A stretch of DNA of 64,000 nt from Combretum micranthum (GCA_024138025.1 JAMXBD010000095.1:558001-622000); one strand, 5' to 3'. Shown: positions 36,171 through 47,476, counted from the first letter of the stretch. The notes: generated by a model from the sequence alone, not told the origin. A program made the numbers and translations.

Positions 36171-37587
36171 CTGATTTGCTAATTTTTCTTTATGATTCAC
36201 TGGATGATTGTATTATTGAGCACTAAATCTTGGGTAAAATCTTTAGGACTTATTATTATGATCATGAGTGCTAACTTTTGCTCATATTTCTTCCTTTGTT
36301 TTGTCATTTTATTTTTGTTTTGTTTTGTAGCTCGGATGCACTTACATCTTACTTGAATTGTTGTCACCACAGCTGCTTCTTTTTGCTGAACCTTATCACT
36401 CCTTTGCAGCTAACTTTTATAAGGAAGTCTATTTTCTTTTTCTTTTACATTTCCTCACTTTTTTCATATATTTTTGACATTGGGGACAACGTCCCAATGA
36501 AGTGTAGGGGAGGGATAGTCTTGCAAGGAATAGTTGGTTTTTCTCTATTCTTCATGATCATATTATTCTGATTTTGAATTTTATCAAAAATTCCCCATTT
36601 TTAGTTTGCAAATGTGCTTTAATTGAATGAATCTTGAAAATATACTCTTTTGTTTGTTAGCATTCATACTAAAGAAAAAGCAACTTATACAGTACCTTAC
36701 TCATCTATTTTGTGACCAGTATACTTAGTTGAAATGGTAGGATGAAATCTAAGTGGAGTAAACTTACTTACTATTTAGTAATGGAATCTAGAGTCTAGAA
36801 ATGGAGTGAAGTCCTCAGTTGAAATTTAAACAGTTATATTTCTAAGCCTGTTAGCTTGTATATTCTTTTTGTCAAATATTTTGAGAGCCTATTTAATCTC
36901 TAGTGAAAGGGCATATGATGTTTTTCACTTGGTGATTCTTTTAGAAAAATCTCTTTAATTTTATGTGATAATTGTTATTAAGAAATTGATTGATATAGGC
37001 GGGCTTTGATCCCTCAAAAGAGTGAAGTCTGACCATACTATTGACTATACCAACCTCTTATTCAATTATGCCTTTTTATCTAAAAAGAAAATTTGAGCTA
37101 AAAAGAAGTGGGAAAAAACCCATCTAGAGGAAAAAAGGAAAAGATGGAGGCTAAAACCTCTCCCTCTAAAGCTAGAAAAATTTTGGAGGGATATAAATTA
37201 AAGGAGAAAATCTAGGGAAAAGATTGATGCAAATACTTTCGCTCTAGATTATTACACTTAAAGAAGTGGTCGAAGGGCTTATATGCTAGTTAACAGGTGG
37301 TGAAGTGTAACTAGGTCTACTTTACTATTGTTTGAATTTGATTTTATATTGTGACTTTGAAATCTGCTGTTAAATGGTAAGGGTAAATTTGACTTACCTA
37401 GATTAGCCTTAGAATTTTAACTCTATTATATTAATTGCATTTACATGATAGATTTGAGCAGTAGGTACAAAGCAAGTCGCTATGATCTAAAATGATTAAT
37501 GAATGCTATGATATAACTTGTGGAAAATTTTGAGTCATGATGAAGATTTTCATTGTCCTTATTTGTTTGTTTGAGGACAAGCAAATG

Positions 37588-37602
37588 TTTAAGTGTAGGA
37601 TT
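37588..37602 (+). other. Athila polypurine tract region
   Basis: AAGTGTAGGATT directly precedes the 3' LTR, a decayed form of the usual AAGTGTGGGGGA-type Athila tract. Confidence 0.6.
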
Positions 37603-39184
37603 TGATAAACCAAATTTATTCCTATTTTGTGAGTGTTAAAATGGACTTTTATTAGTCATTTTATTGGTAAATATTATGAATTCGGCACTTAAAATTATTA
37701 ATTTATGATTTCAGGTCTTTAAAGGAGATATTTATAAAAAGAAAGCAAAATTGGTCAAAAATGCAAAGTTTGGATGCAAAAGTGGTTAACATGACAAGAA
37801 CATGCCATGTCTTTCAACCATGTTGAGTAAAAACACAATTGAGAGCTAAATTTTAAGTTTTGAAGAGACATGACCACGACATGCCTTGTCGCAAACCATG
37901 TCAATCTAGGGAATTTAACTTTGCAAGGGACATAACTATGACATGACCTGTCGCTAATCATGTCAATGAAGAGAAAAGAATTACAACTTGTTACATGACC
38001 CCGAACAAGCCATGTCCCAGGCATGTCGATGAAGAGAAAAGGATCACAGCTTGTGACATGGCTCTGGGACAAACCATGTCTCAGTCGTGTCAATTCTCAC
38101 GTTAAGGAAAAAGGTCGACATGCTATGTGACATGACTTATCACCAACCATGTCGATATGGCAGTGCGTTAGTTTTTAAGAAACGGCTTTGTAACAAAAAA
38201 GTAATCTCCTATTTATTAAAAAACGTCTATTGGGCATTAAAGGAGCTTTACTTTGGAAAGCTAAGAGACCTGTAACTTTCCATTTCCAATAATGGACATT
38301 TATTTGAAGATCATTATAAAAGGAAGATGGAGAAAAGAATAAAAAAAAAAAAGAAAGAAAGAAAGAAGAAGATCTGAGAGTACTTGGAAAAATTCATAGA
38401 TATCTAGCAAGTCATTTTTGAACAAAGTTTCTAATTATAATTCTAGGTTGTAGTTGATGAAGACTTCTCTTATGGAGGAGTAAAATCTTTTGTCTGGATT
38501 TTGATGAACCATTAGTTTGATTATGTGATAGTTCTTAGTTGATTTTGATATTATTGCTTGAGTTCTTGAATTCAATCATGTTATGCTTTATTGTCTTGAA
38601 TTGATAGTTCGGAATATTAGTTCTTGTTTTGATTTTCATACAAATTGATAGAAATATTGTTTATATGATTAGATCTGCATAATTGAAAGGAATTGAATGA
38701 GATTCTAGAAATAGATCGGCATGATTTTCGGGAGTAGGGTGAAACCTAATAAGGGAATTCTAGAACGGATAAAGCTATCTAAGGGATTTTAATTAGGAAG
38801 GAATTTGTAATTAATCAACCAAGGATAAGGTTCCAATAATCTTGAAAGAGATATTGGAGTACTTTAGGAATTCTCACCGCAAGAAAATTGACAATAATAT
38901 TGAAATTATCTTTGTAAACTCACAAATCAACTAGTGAGGATTCAAAGTCTAACCAATTTTGCAATCAGATTTTCTCTCTTTTCTACTATTGTTAGTATTA
39001 TTATGTTAAATCACTATCATTTGCAGGTTAAACAATGGAACAATGGTAAGTATTAGTACTCATTAGTCCTTGTGGAAACGACACTTATGCTCTAAATCTA
39101 TATTACTATCAACCATAGGTATACTTATGATCTTAAGAGGTTTTGAGTATAAGTTTTAATTTGTTGGCTATAAGATCGATATCA
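37603..39184 (+). repeat. Athila 3' LTR
   Basis: Starts TGATAAACC, ends CGATATCA, and is followed by the target duplication ACTAA at 39185. Hairpin units as in the 5' LTR lie at 37840-38160. Confidence 0.92.
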
Positions 39185-40045
39185 ACTAACTAGGCTAGAA
39201 AGGAACTAATGAAAGTGGTGCTATTAACTGAAACGGAAGAAATGTATCGAAGATGAGAAAAGGCACGTGTAACTACAAGCAGGTTGCATAAAACAGAGTA
39301 AATAAAGTTGAAATAACGTTTCAGAAAGAATGACAAGACATAGTTATCATTTGCTGTATTAGAATTAAGGAGGTATATAAGGAATAATGTTCCTAAATTA
39401 GCAAAACACGAGTCAGAGATTAGGAGACAATAGAAAATGATATCTGTCAACATATAATAAAATAGCTCCTGCAAAAGACTAATTTGTGCATGTGTAATAT
39501 GTATGAAGTTGAAGTAAGTTAAAGAAAGGGGAGATCTCTACAGTTGAGGGCAACAGGACTCAAAAATGACATTAGAAGTTCACAGGCCAATGAATAATTC
39601 AGGAAAATTAAAAGGCTGTCTTAAACAATAATTTACTAATCCATGCAAGTATATGAGGAAGTTCTTTTTTAACAAATAGAATAAGTGGTAATTTTGTTCT
39701 GCCACCATGAGCACATCACATCACACATGAAGTTTATACCAGCCTTAACAAAATGACATGGATGCACCATATATATAAAATATATTCAGTCACAACATTA
39801 ATGCCAGCGACTGAGTTATTGATAGCAAATGAACTGTATGGATTAACAAATTTATTTGTTGTAGCCAATGAAAAACGTGAAACTCAATAGGTAATTGCTG
39901 CCAATCGACAGTACAAATGCGGGGATCATACCAAAAAAAAATACTCAGATTTACAAACCAACATTCTATTCAGCCAAGTGATGGAACATTTATGTAGCCA
40001 AAGTATACAAGATATAAATTGATTCCTGCTTCATTAAAGATGTAC

Positions 40046-40185
40046 CTGGACAAGCTGAGTGACTTCGGCCTTCAAATGCATGTTTGTTTGGGAACCTTGA
40101 CACCAGTAATAATGCAATTTGAGGATCGGCTCTTGCGTATTCAATCCACTTATCTGAGCTTATTGTAAGCTGTGGAGCACCTTCC
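40046..40185 (-). pseudogene. PI4KALPHA1: PI4K alpha relic exon e3
   Basis: Acceptor TTTCTGTTCAG, donor CAG|GTACAT. It reads SSDKWIEYARADPQIALLL and VSRFP. A short in-frame deletion lies after YAR. One extra A in the CCAAAC run after RFP shifts the frame, and the family ending AEVTQLVQ is in the shifted frame. Confidence 0.88.
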
Positions 40186-40312
40186 CTGAACAGAAATGAA
40201 ACTTCAGTACCTCTAGATGATGATTGATGACTACATAAAAAATTATCACTTAAACAGAAATTGTACAAAACACAGCAGGAATGCATGCATGAATTTTATG
40301 GAAAGAAATTAC

Positions 40313-40448
40313 TTTGAATTGGTGGGTTGTGCCCAAACTTCAAGCCCTCAGCCTCATGCTGATATAACATCAGAAGTAACTGCTTCTGCTTGTCTCTTCC
40401 CACAGCATAATTCTCCATGTAGCCCCAAATAGGATGGCATTTATCAGT
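40313..40448 (-). pseudogene. PI4KALPHA1: PI4K alpha relic exon e2
   Basis: Acceptor GATGCAG, donor AA|GTAATT. It reads HPIWGYMENYAVGRDK and KQLLLMLYQHEAE. A one-base deletion after QHEAE then shifts the frame; the family sequence EVWAQPTNSK is recoverable in the next frame. Confidence 0.88.
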
Positions 40449-40536
40449 CTGCATCATATTTAACTGGTGAGGATATGCAAAGACATGAAACAACAACAAT
40501 GTTTCATAATTGAACATTTTGACACTCCAATCTTAC

Positions 40537-40720
40537 CACTTCAGCTAAGGATTCTCCATTTTCACGCCCCAATCCTTTGGGATCAGATTGAAGTGCATCT
40601 TCTCTCTCATTCATAAGAAACTGGACAAACATTGATACAGATTGCACCCCACTTTGAGCAAAATTTATATTGGTAGTTTCAAATCATTACGGCTAATGAC
40701 CAAACCAACCCAAAGAAGCC
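40537..40720 (-). pseudogene. PI4KALPHA1: PI4K alpha relic exon e1
   Basis: Acceptor TTGTAG and donor GTG|GTAAGA are intact. It reads SLGWF, then three stops within seven codons, then FAQSGVQSVSMFVQFLMNE and GLGRENGESLAEV. The alignment to the plant family is ungapped, so the stops are substitutions. Confidence 0.85.
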
Positions 40721-42453
40721 CTACAACATGAGACCATTTCAGTATCACAACTCAAGTGTTAAAGGTCATATATAATTCCAAGTATCCAATTGAATCAACT
40801 GAGAGCAGCCGCCTTACTGCAGATATATGTCCTTACTTTCAAAATATTTATAGATATGAAAAGTAAAAACTTATATTCAAATACGTTATATTTGTCTACA
40901 TTTTTCCCTTGACATTATCCATGCATTGAAAAAAAAAAAAAAAAAGAAAGCCCCTTTCTTCATCCAATGCACAAAAAATAACCCAGTCAAGAAAAATGAA
41001 ATCCCAGGATCTGCAAGGACATCAGTTAGCCACCTAGAGTTACTTTCTTCGTAACGTGAAAAATTTAGGATCATTCTGAAAAGAAATGCAGGAGCTGCAA
41101 ATCTTATTTTTAATAGATTGTTGCATGTGTATGTTCTCCACATGCCATCCCCCATACGTAACAGTGTTTTTAGCATAATGTCTTCAGTTTCCATGGAATT
41201 AATCCTTTGTTCTATAACCAATCAAAGCCAGCCACTGTAAAGACAGCAGACTGCAAATGCAAATGCAGCTATAACACTTGTGCACAATCCATGGGGAACG
41301 CAAATAGACAAGCAGTAAGAAAGTCAATCTGTAGTAATAATAAGTGCCCGTGCATATGCGATGATTTCTCACCGGACCATAGTTTAGCTTAATGGTTGTA
41401 TTGACAATGATATTAGGTTCTAGCCTCAATTTATAAAATTTTCTTCCTTATTTACCTATGGTATTACTCAGTTTGTGCTTGTTAAGAGAACCCAAAGATC
41501 TCATAATTTCTGAATTTTATTTTTAGAAAACTTCAATGTATTAATACATTCTCAAGTCAGAACCTCAAAATTGAAAAGCTGCCTCACTTATTTCCACACT
41601 GATAAGTGTGGATCAGTTTGCCATTCTAGATACTGTAGAGTTCGAATTCAATTAGTTCGGTTGATTCTATGTTCAATCATAGAGAACCTTTTTATATATG
41701 TAATATATTTCTTTAAATTTTGTACTTACTTGAATTTAGGTCCAAGACAAGTTTTATGTAGAATTTACTTTTGATGTTCATCTGTCAATCGCTAAGAGTA
41801 ATAGTTATGTTATATTTGCACATATTAATGGCTCTGCTTAGTCTCGAGCATTGGTCTTATAATAATCAGGTTATCGTTTTTTTTTTTTAAATCATATATT
41901 TATAAGTTAACATTAAATTTAAACCCACTCCTAAGGCACCGCATATTAAAGTCAATAACTATACTTTTCTCAGTTAGAGAAAATTTAAATTTGCCTTTGA
42001 ATTTATCCTTTCCTTTTCTTCCACTTATTTAAATCATGGTAAAAAGTTGCTAATTGGTTTTCTTATCGTTATTTTCAGTCTAGTCGAAGTAACGTCGTCT
42101 GTTTGAAAGGAATTGACCCATCTAATTATCCAAAGTGATCCTAATATATTGTTCAATCCGAAATCTTACACCACATTGAACGATATTTAAATTGCACACT
42201 ATGCATAATGACATGTCATACAAGGCAAAGATATTGCAGGGCCTTAAAAAGAGCCCTGCTTACTATTTTTTTTAATCTTTACGCTGTCAATTCCAATTGA
42301 ATTAGTAGCACATCGTAATTAAAAATTCAGAATGTCTCAACAGCAATTCATTACAAGGATAACATTTGGTATAACATGAAGGAAAATAAAATTTCATTTT
42401 ACTTTTATTATCCACATGGATAAATTCAAATTACTGATCAAGGAGGAAAATAC
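40721..42453. other. Intron remains and unassigned DNA
   Basis: This is upstream of PI4K exon e1. I could not find the preceding kinase exons. The 111-codon minus frame at 40886-41221 has no recognised motif and contains poly-Phe from an A-run. Nothing else was recognised. Confidence 0.45.
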
Positions 42454-42895
42454 TTGTCACCAAGTTCTACCAAGTGAAAAAGGTTTTTAACATCTAGAGA
42501 TTTGTCACATTGTCATCGGCATTGAACCTAGCCAATGCTGATTTGTAGATTTCTTGCCAAAGAACTTGCATATGATTTTCTTCACTTTCATGCAACTCAA
42601 GCAAGTGCTGTAGCCTTCATATCTCCTTTAATTTTAAAGACGCTTCTTTCATAATAGGCCGATTCCTTATGACTGAACAGTAAGAGAATACTTGTCACGA
42701 AGTTCTACCAAATAAAAGTTTTTAACATCTAGAGATGTCATAACATTGTTATTGACATTAAGCCTATCAAATGCCAATTGAAGATGTCTTGCCAAAGAAT
42801 CCACATATGATTTTCTTCACTTTCGTTGAACTCAAGCAAGTTTCATAGCCTTCTTATCCCCTTTAATTTTAAAGACACTGTTTTTGCAGTAGGTC
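42454..42895 (-). repeat. Two-copy tandem duplication (~240 bp)
   Basis: Both copies contain CTTGTCAC-AAGTTCTACCAA, TTTTTAACATCTAGAGAT, ATATGATTTTCTTCACTTTC and CCTTTAATTTTAAAGAC in order. Read on the minus strand, both copies suggest a coding origin (SLKLK, LLEL-ESEENHM, LWQEIYKSAL). The gene is not recognised. One copy directly follows the WAK-like fragment. Confidence 0.65.
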
Positions 42896-43122
42896 AATTC
42901 CTTCCATGTTTGTGCTAGCATCTTTTGCAAGATTTGCATCATTAAGAATTTCTTCCTCTTTGCCTTGATTTAAAACAATAGCATCCATGATATCAAATAA
43001 ATAGCCATTTTCCTTAAGTATACAATGAAATCCATACCTTCCTCTAACTTTGTTGCAGAAATAGGTTTTCCTCTTGTTAAAAGCTCAACAAATACCATGC
43101 CAAAACCATACACATCGCTGTT
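42870..43122 (-). pseudogene. Wall-associated-kinase-like fragment
   Basis: The minus strand reads SDVYGFGMVFVELLTRGKP and ISATKLEEGMDFIVYL. After one frameshift it reads ENGYLFDIMDAIVLNQGK and EEEILNDANLAK, then breaks. This matches the end of the kinase domain of plant wall-associated kinase-like receptor kinases (subdomain IX Asp in SDVYGFG, then the helical lobe). Only about 75 residues remain. It joins truncated copia RT sequence at about 43125-43140, so it marks a breakpoint. Confidence 0.62.
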
Positions 43123-43139
43123 GATAGTATATTAGTGTT

Positions 43140-43699
43140 AGAATCCTTGTGGCAAATCCATATACACTTCTTGGTGCAGATCTCCATTCAGGAAAGCATT
43201 TTTAACATCTATATGTTGTAGAGGCCAATCAAGATTTGCTACAAGTGATAAAAGAATTCTGATTGAGTTGAGCTTGGCCACAGGTGCAAATGTTTGCTCG
43301 TAGTCTATCTCATATGTTTGAGTAAAACCCTAGCGACCAGTCTAGCTTTGTATCTACTAATAGTGCCATCTGCATTGAATTTTACCATAAAGACCCAGTT
43401 GCAGCCCACTGTAGTCTTCCCTCTCGGTAGCTCTACAACTTCTAAGTATCATTTCTTTCTAGGGCACCCATTTCTTCTAGAACAACCTTCATCCATTTAG
43501 GATCTACAAGGGCTTCATCAATGTTTCTTGGTATCTCAACACCTGTAAGAGTTGTAGTAAAGGCAGTAAAAGTAGGAGACAATATTTCACAGGAGACAAA
43601 CTTGGAGATCGGATAGAGCGGATGCTTAGTGCATTCTCTTACACCTTTCCTGATAGCAATAGAAACATCTAATTCTCCTACACTGGCAGTTGGTAGCAT
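43140..43699 (-). pseudogene. pol: Copia reverse transcriptase, N-terminal part
   Basis: Starts in the palm entry region (VDPKWMKVVLEEMGALERND), then GCNWVFMVKFNADGTISRYK and ARLVAR. Frameshifts lead to MLKMLS in one frame and GDLHQEVYMDLPQGF in another. The polymerase YVDD is not in this piece. It stops at the WAK-like fragment. Confidence 0.82.
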
Positions 43700-44046
43700 G
43701 CCTTCGTCACTATTCTCGGGAGTTCGAATTTCAGCAGTCTCAAAACTCAGAACGAGAGTAGGAATTGGATCAAGCTCTAGACTTTGTTGAGTAGTAGGCT
43801 TATCACTTCCTTGAGAATGCTTCCTACGTGAATAAGCAATATCTTTCTATCGTTCTCTCCCATGTTCAATCAGTTGTGGTACCATAGGCTCAATTGGATC
43901 AACTAGAGGTGGATAACGGCTCAATTGGAATAGATAATATAGATAATGGTTCAATGGAGTAGCATCAATGAACCAGGTGATGAAAGACTGGGTGTTGCAA
44001 GATCTCAAGACTCGATCACAATCTCATCATGAATCTCCCCTTGAGA

Positions 44047-44881
44047 TTAGGCTTTGGGAAAGTAGGATTGATGTTCAAAAGAGGTGACATCCATTGATAC
44101 AATCATTTGATGAAGAGTAGGGAAGTAACATTTATACCCTCGCTGTGTTGATGAGTAAATAATGAAAACAAACTTGATTGACTCGGGATCCAACTTTGAA
44201 TGATTTTTTTGGTCATCATGAACAAATGCAATACATTCGAAGATCTTTAGAGGAATGGATGAGGGATAACGAAACAAAGGGTAATTTTTTAGAAGGACAG
44301 ACATGCGAGTTTTAAAATCAAGAACCTTTGATGGCATACGATTAATGAGATGACAAGTAGTTAAGACAGCTTATCCCCAAAGATATTTTGGAACTGACAT
44401 TGTGAACATTAAGGCTCTGGCAACTTCAAGTAGATGTCGATTTTTTCTTTCTGCTACCCCATTTTGTTGTGGGTATCAGTATAAGAACTTTGGTGACTTA
44501 TTCCATTAGTTGCTAGAAAATCTCCTAAAAATATTTTGAAGTACTCAGTTCCATTATCCGTTCTCAAAACCTTGATTATAGTTTGGAATTGATTTTTTAT
44601 CATGGCATGAAAGTTTTGGAAATTTTTGAAACCTCAGACTTTTCTTTAAAGATATATACCCAACACACTCTTGTATGATCATCAATGAATGTAATGAACC
44701 ATCTTGTACCTGTGACATTGTGAGTACGAGATGGTCCCCAAACGTCACTATAGATCAAAGAAAATGGACTAGACTCATTGTAAGGTTTAGCAAGAAAAGA
44801 TGCTCGTGTATGTTTAGTTAATTGATAGACTTCACAATAAAAGGATTTTGGATCTGTGTTGATAAACAAATTGGGAAACAA
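44047..44881 (-). pseudogene. pol: Copia integrase
   Basis: The core has the first catalytic Asp in IYSDVWGPSR (near 44760), FITFIDDHTRVCWVYIF, the second Asp in RTDNGTEYF (near 44560) and the Glu in QQNGVAERKNRHLLEVARA (near 44450). The tail is at 44047-44337 (RMPSKVLDFKTRM). All DDE residues survive but are split over frames. Confidence 0.87.
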
Positions 44882-46010
44882 GCATATGAGATAATGAAAT
44901 TGGGATGGCCTAACCTATAGTGCCACAGCATTACATCTTTATTTGAAACAAAAGATTCATCCACTGATGCTTGCTTATTCATGCATTCTTCATTCTCAAA
45001 GTAACAGAGTCTACCTTCTTCTCTAGCAATGCCAATCATCTTCTCCAATTCCTATCCTTATATTTGACACATAGTAGTAAAGCAATTAACAGTGCATTTC
45101 AAATCTTGAGTAAGTCTACTGATTGACACAAGATTGCAAGCTAAGTTGGGAACATGTAACACAGAATGTAGGACAAGATTTTTAGACAGACGTATAGAAC
45201 CTTTTCCAGCCACTGACGTGAAAGTTCCATATGCTATTTTTACACTTGTATTTCTGGGACTAGACATATAAGAGTAAAATAGTGATAAGTTACATGTCAT
45301 TAGGGATGCAACTAGGGCGGGTCATTATAGGGTACCCGACCCGCCCGAACCTTTTAAAACCCTATAGGGTCGCTGGACGAGTTTGGAAATTACATGCCGA
45401 GCCTATAGGGTTTAGGGTTGGGTTCGGGTCATTAAAAAAACCCGATGGATAACCCGAACCCGTTATATTATAACAATTTAAAAAATTAAGTTTGAAATTT
45501 TAAAAAAAAACCCTACTAATTTTATCTTTAAGAATGGTTGTTAATAGTTTTAATTTTATTTTGTCTTTTTTTTCTAATTTTTAATTTTATCTCTTAAAAA
45601 GTTATTTTTATAATATTATTAATTTCTGTTGTTTTAACAAATAAAATAGCTAGTTCTATGAGCCTGTGAATTGACGAGCATGCTGTAACTAGCCTACCTA
45701 GGTTTAGACCATATTGAAGTCTAGTTGCTAACCTACCACCCAATATTTTGTTGGAAGATGCAATTGAATTTAACTAAGAGTTGAAAAGGGGGGAAAAATG
45801 AAATGAAGCGAGTTATGGGGCGGGGCAAGGCAGGGTCAAAACCCTGTAGGGGCAGGTTTAGGTATTGAATAAAAAACCCTATAGGGTCACTAGGCGGGTT
45901 TGGGATATCCTATTAAGAAGTGGGTCGGGTTTGGGTCTTATGTGAGCCGTTCCAAACCCACCCTGGTTGCATCCCTACATGTCATGTGATCAGATGCATA
46001 GGAATCAAAG
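44818..46010 (-). pseudogene. pro: Copia protease and pre-integrase region, split by hAT
   Basis: WVFDSYASDHMT shows the protease centre with DSY in place of DSG, so the key Gly is lost. The frame runs straight across the hAT insertion (45301-45977) once that and one duplication copy are removed. It continues as SPRNTSVKIAYGTFTSVAGK and LVLHSVLHVPNLACNLVSIS. The pre-integrase domain at 44818-45048 reads LWHYRLGHPNF. Confidence 0.82.
45301..45977. mobile_element. 677-bp non-autonomous hAT transposon
   Basis: Perfect 12-bp terminal inverted repeats (TAGGGATGCAAC...GTTGCATCCCTA) and a perfect 8-bp target duplication CATGTCAT (45293-45300 and 45978-45985). Subterminal regions are rich in GGGT(T/C)GGGT / ACCCGACCCGCCCGAACC words on both sides and the centre is AT-rich. 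No transposase ORF. It entered the copia protease after that copy had integrated. Confidence 0.92.
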
Positions 46011-47110
46011 ACCCAGGGATTTTTCCTTTGTTTGTGGAGAGCAGTACCTTGAGCAAAATTGCCAGTAGCAATATTCGAGTTGTACAGATTGTTGGTTGAG
46101 AAGATTTATTAATTGTTCAATCTGTCCTTTGTTTAGAAGAACTCTGGTTGTCTTTGCATTACTGGTTCTCTCGAGCTTCTCCTCAGTTGCAGCTTGAAAG
46201 GCATTTTTTTGTCCCTATTTTTGAAATTTCATGTCCACACACTTGCCATGGAGATCCCAACACCGTTCTCTTATGTGCCCTAATTTATTGCAGTGTGAAC
46301 ACCAAGGCCTCTGACCTAGTTTCTGGTCAGCAAATCTATTGGCAGAATTCGTGCAACTAGGGTTGTTATTTTTGTAGGGCGATCACTGGTAAGTGTGGCA
46401 GGTTAGTCCTTCCCACCAAGCATCACTCTTCGTCTGCTAGCCTCGCGTCTAACCTCAACAAAGGCCTCTCCAATTAAAGGCAATGGCCTCCAGCCAAGAA
46501 TCCAGCCCCGGACTTAATCTAACTCCTTGTTGAGACTTGTTAAGAACTCGTACATCCGCTCCTTTTCTAAGTGTCTCTGGAACTTTTTGTTTTCTCCAAG
46601 ATCGCCCCAATCCGCTTCATAACGCATGTCCAACTCCTGCCATAGTGTTTACAAGGAGTTGTAATAGTCTATGATATCTAAGGACCCTTGCCGAAAAGCC
46701 TTGGGTTTATTTTTTATCTCAAAAATTTATGAGACATTTCTAGATCCGAATAATTTTCCTTCACTGCATCCCAAATAACCTTAGCCATCCTAAGGAACAA
46801 ATAGGTTCTGCTAATGTGAGGCTCCATCAAGTTGATAAGTCACGCCATGACAAGTGAATTATTGAGCTCCCAATTCACGTAGGCTGCATCTGAGATTTTG
46901 GGATGTTGAATCTCACCATTGATGTAGCCGAGGTTGCCTCTTCCTTTGATAACTGGCAACACAGATTGTGACCCTTAAATGAAATTATTTCCATCCAATT
47001 TGTGATTGGTGATCTGTAATGAAGATCCTTCATCGAAGGGCTGTGCGATCACTGGTGGGACTGAAGATATACTCTCCTTCTTTGAACTCAAACTGGCTGG
47101 TCGAGAAGAA
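46010..47110 (-). pseudogene. gag: Copia gag
   Basis: Begins near SLQITNHKLDGNNF (about 47030). The gag core follows (IKGRGNLGYINGEIQHPK, YVNWELNNSLVMA, MEPHISRTYLFLRMAK, YYNSL, LWQELDMRYEADWGDLG). Near 46300 lies a CCHC knuckle CSHCNKLGHIRERC with all four metal ligands. Stops at several former Trp and Gln codons and frameshifts make it inactive. Confidence 0.85.
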
Positions 47111-47261
47111 TTGAAGACAAGAAGAAAAAGAAATTGGAAACGAAAAGAAAGCAATTGGAAAAAAAAAAAAAAAAAAAAGGGGGGGAGGGGGTGGTAGGGT
47201 GGTGTTGGGGTTAGGGTTGGAGGGTATGTAGGTTGGTGGTGGGGTGTTTTGAAGCTTTAAC

Positions 47262-47273
47262 ACTCTAATATCA
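47262..47273 (-). other. Copia primer binding site
   Basis: TGATATTAGAGT on the minus strand is a three-mismatch form of TGGTATCAGAGC, just inside the LTR. Confidence 0.6.
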
Positions 47274-47276
47274 TCT

Positions 47277-47476
47277 TGACAAATGAGGGAATACTTTTTT
47301 CTATCTTTTATTCACTATCAATGTCATACATTTATACAAGAAGAATGAAAAAGAAAAAGAACCTAATCTTATGAATTAATTACATATTATACAAATTAAT
47401 TTGATTGAATCTAAAAAAGGAAAGTCAACAATCCAGCTAATTAATCTCCTAAACATAGGAAATACAACCTGTTACA
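47277..47476 (-). repeat. Copia 5' LTR, 200 bp
   Basis: On the minus strand it starts TGTAACAGGTTG and ends CTCATTTGTCA. Short LTRs are normal for copia elements. The second copy was not found in the window. Confidence 0.65.

Larger units (their letters stand above)
27058..39184 (+). mobile_element. Full-length, inactive Athila-type Ty3 retrotransposon
   Basis: 12.1 kb with two 1.58-kb LTRs, tRNA-Asp-type PBS, gag, protease, RT, RNase H, integrase, an extra 3' ORF region and a polypurine tract, flanked by perfect ACTAA duplications. The DLGAS protease motif and the third ORF identify Athila. All ORFs carry stops and frameshifts. It sits in the e3-e4 intron of the PI4K relic, in the opposite orientation to the gene. 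Confidence 0.92.
19974..40720 (-). pseudogene. PI4KALPHA1: Phosphatidylinositol 4-kinase alpha relic (seven exons)
   Basis: Seven minus-strand exons (e1 40537-40720 to e7 19974-20107) encode in order the region before the kinase domain of plant PI4K alpha, the enzyme that makes PI4P at the plasma membrane. Identification rests on family knowledge: blocks such as YMENYAVGRDKQKQLLLML, WIEYARADPQIAL, RQHIIDGFATKAL and LYLPTAPNKLVGGIQVDSG are characteristic. Splice acceptors and donors are mostly intact and exon phases join correctly. The copy is dead: stops in e1, e4, e6 and e7, frameshifts in e2, e3, e4 and e6, and deletions in e3, e4 and e7. The kinase catalytic exons and all exons upstream of e1 are missing from the window. 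Introns were invaded by an Athila element and a chromovirus remnant. Retained introns show a DNA-level duplicate, not a retrocopy. Confidence 0.85.
43140..47476 (-). mobile_element. Ty1/copia element, 5' part, with a 200-bp LTR
   Basis: On the minus strand: 5' LTR (47277-47476), Met-type PBS, gag, protease, integrase and the first part of RT, ending at EVYMDLPQGF near 43140. The rest of RT and RNase H is absent here. A matching downstream part lies on the plus strand at 47500-48108. A hAT element interrupts the protease. All genes are decayed. No 3' LTR was found. Confidence 0.85.

Noticed and set aside
40886..41221. 111-codon minus-strand frame upstream of PI4K exon e1
   Set aside because: It does not match the PI4K alpha segment expected before e1, and its end is an artefactual Phe run from an A-tract; treated as chance.
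41207..41392. Cys-rich 61-codon plus frame
   Set aside because: Cysteine spacing fits no known finger, and there is no context for a gene.
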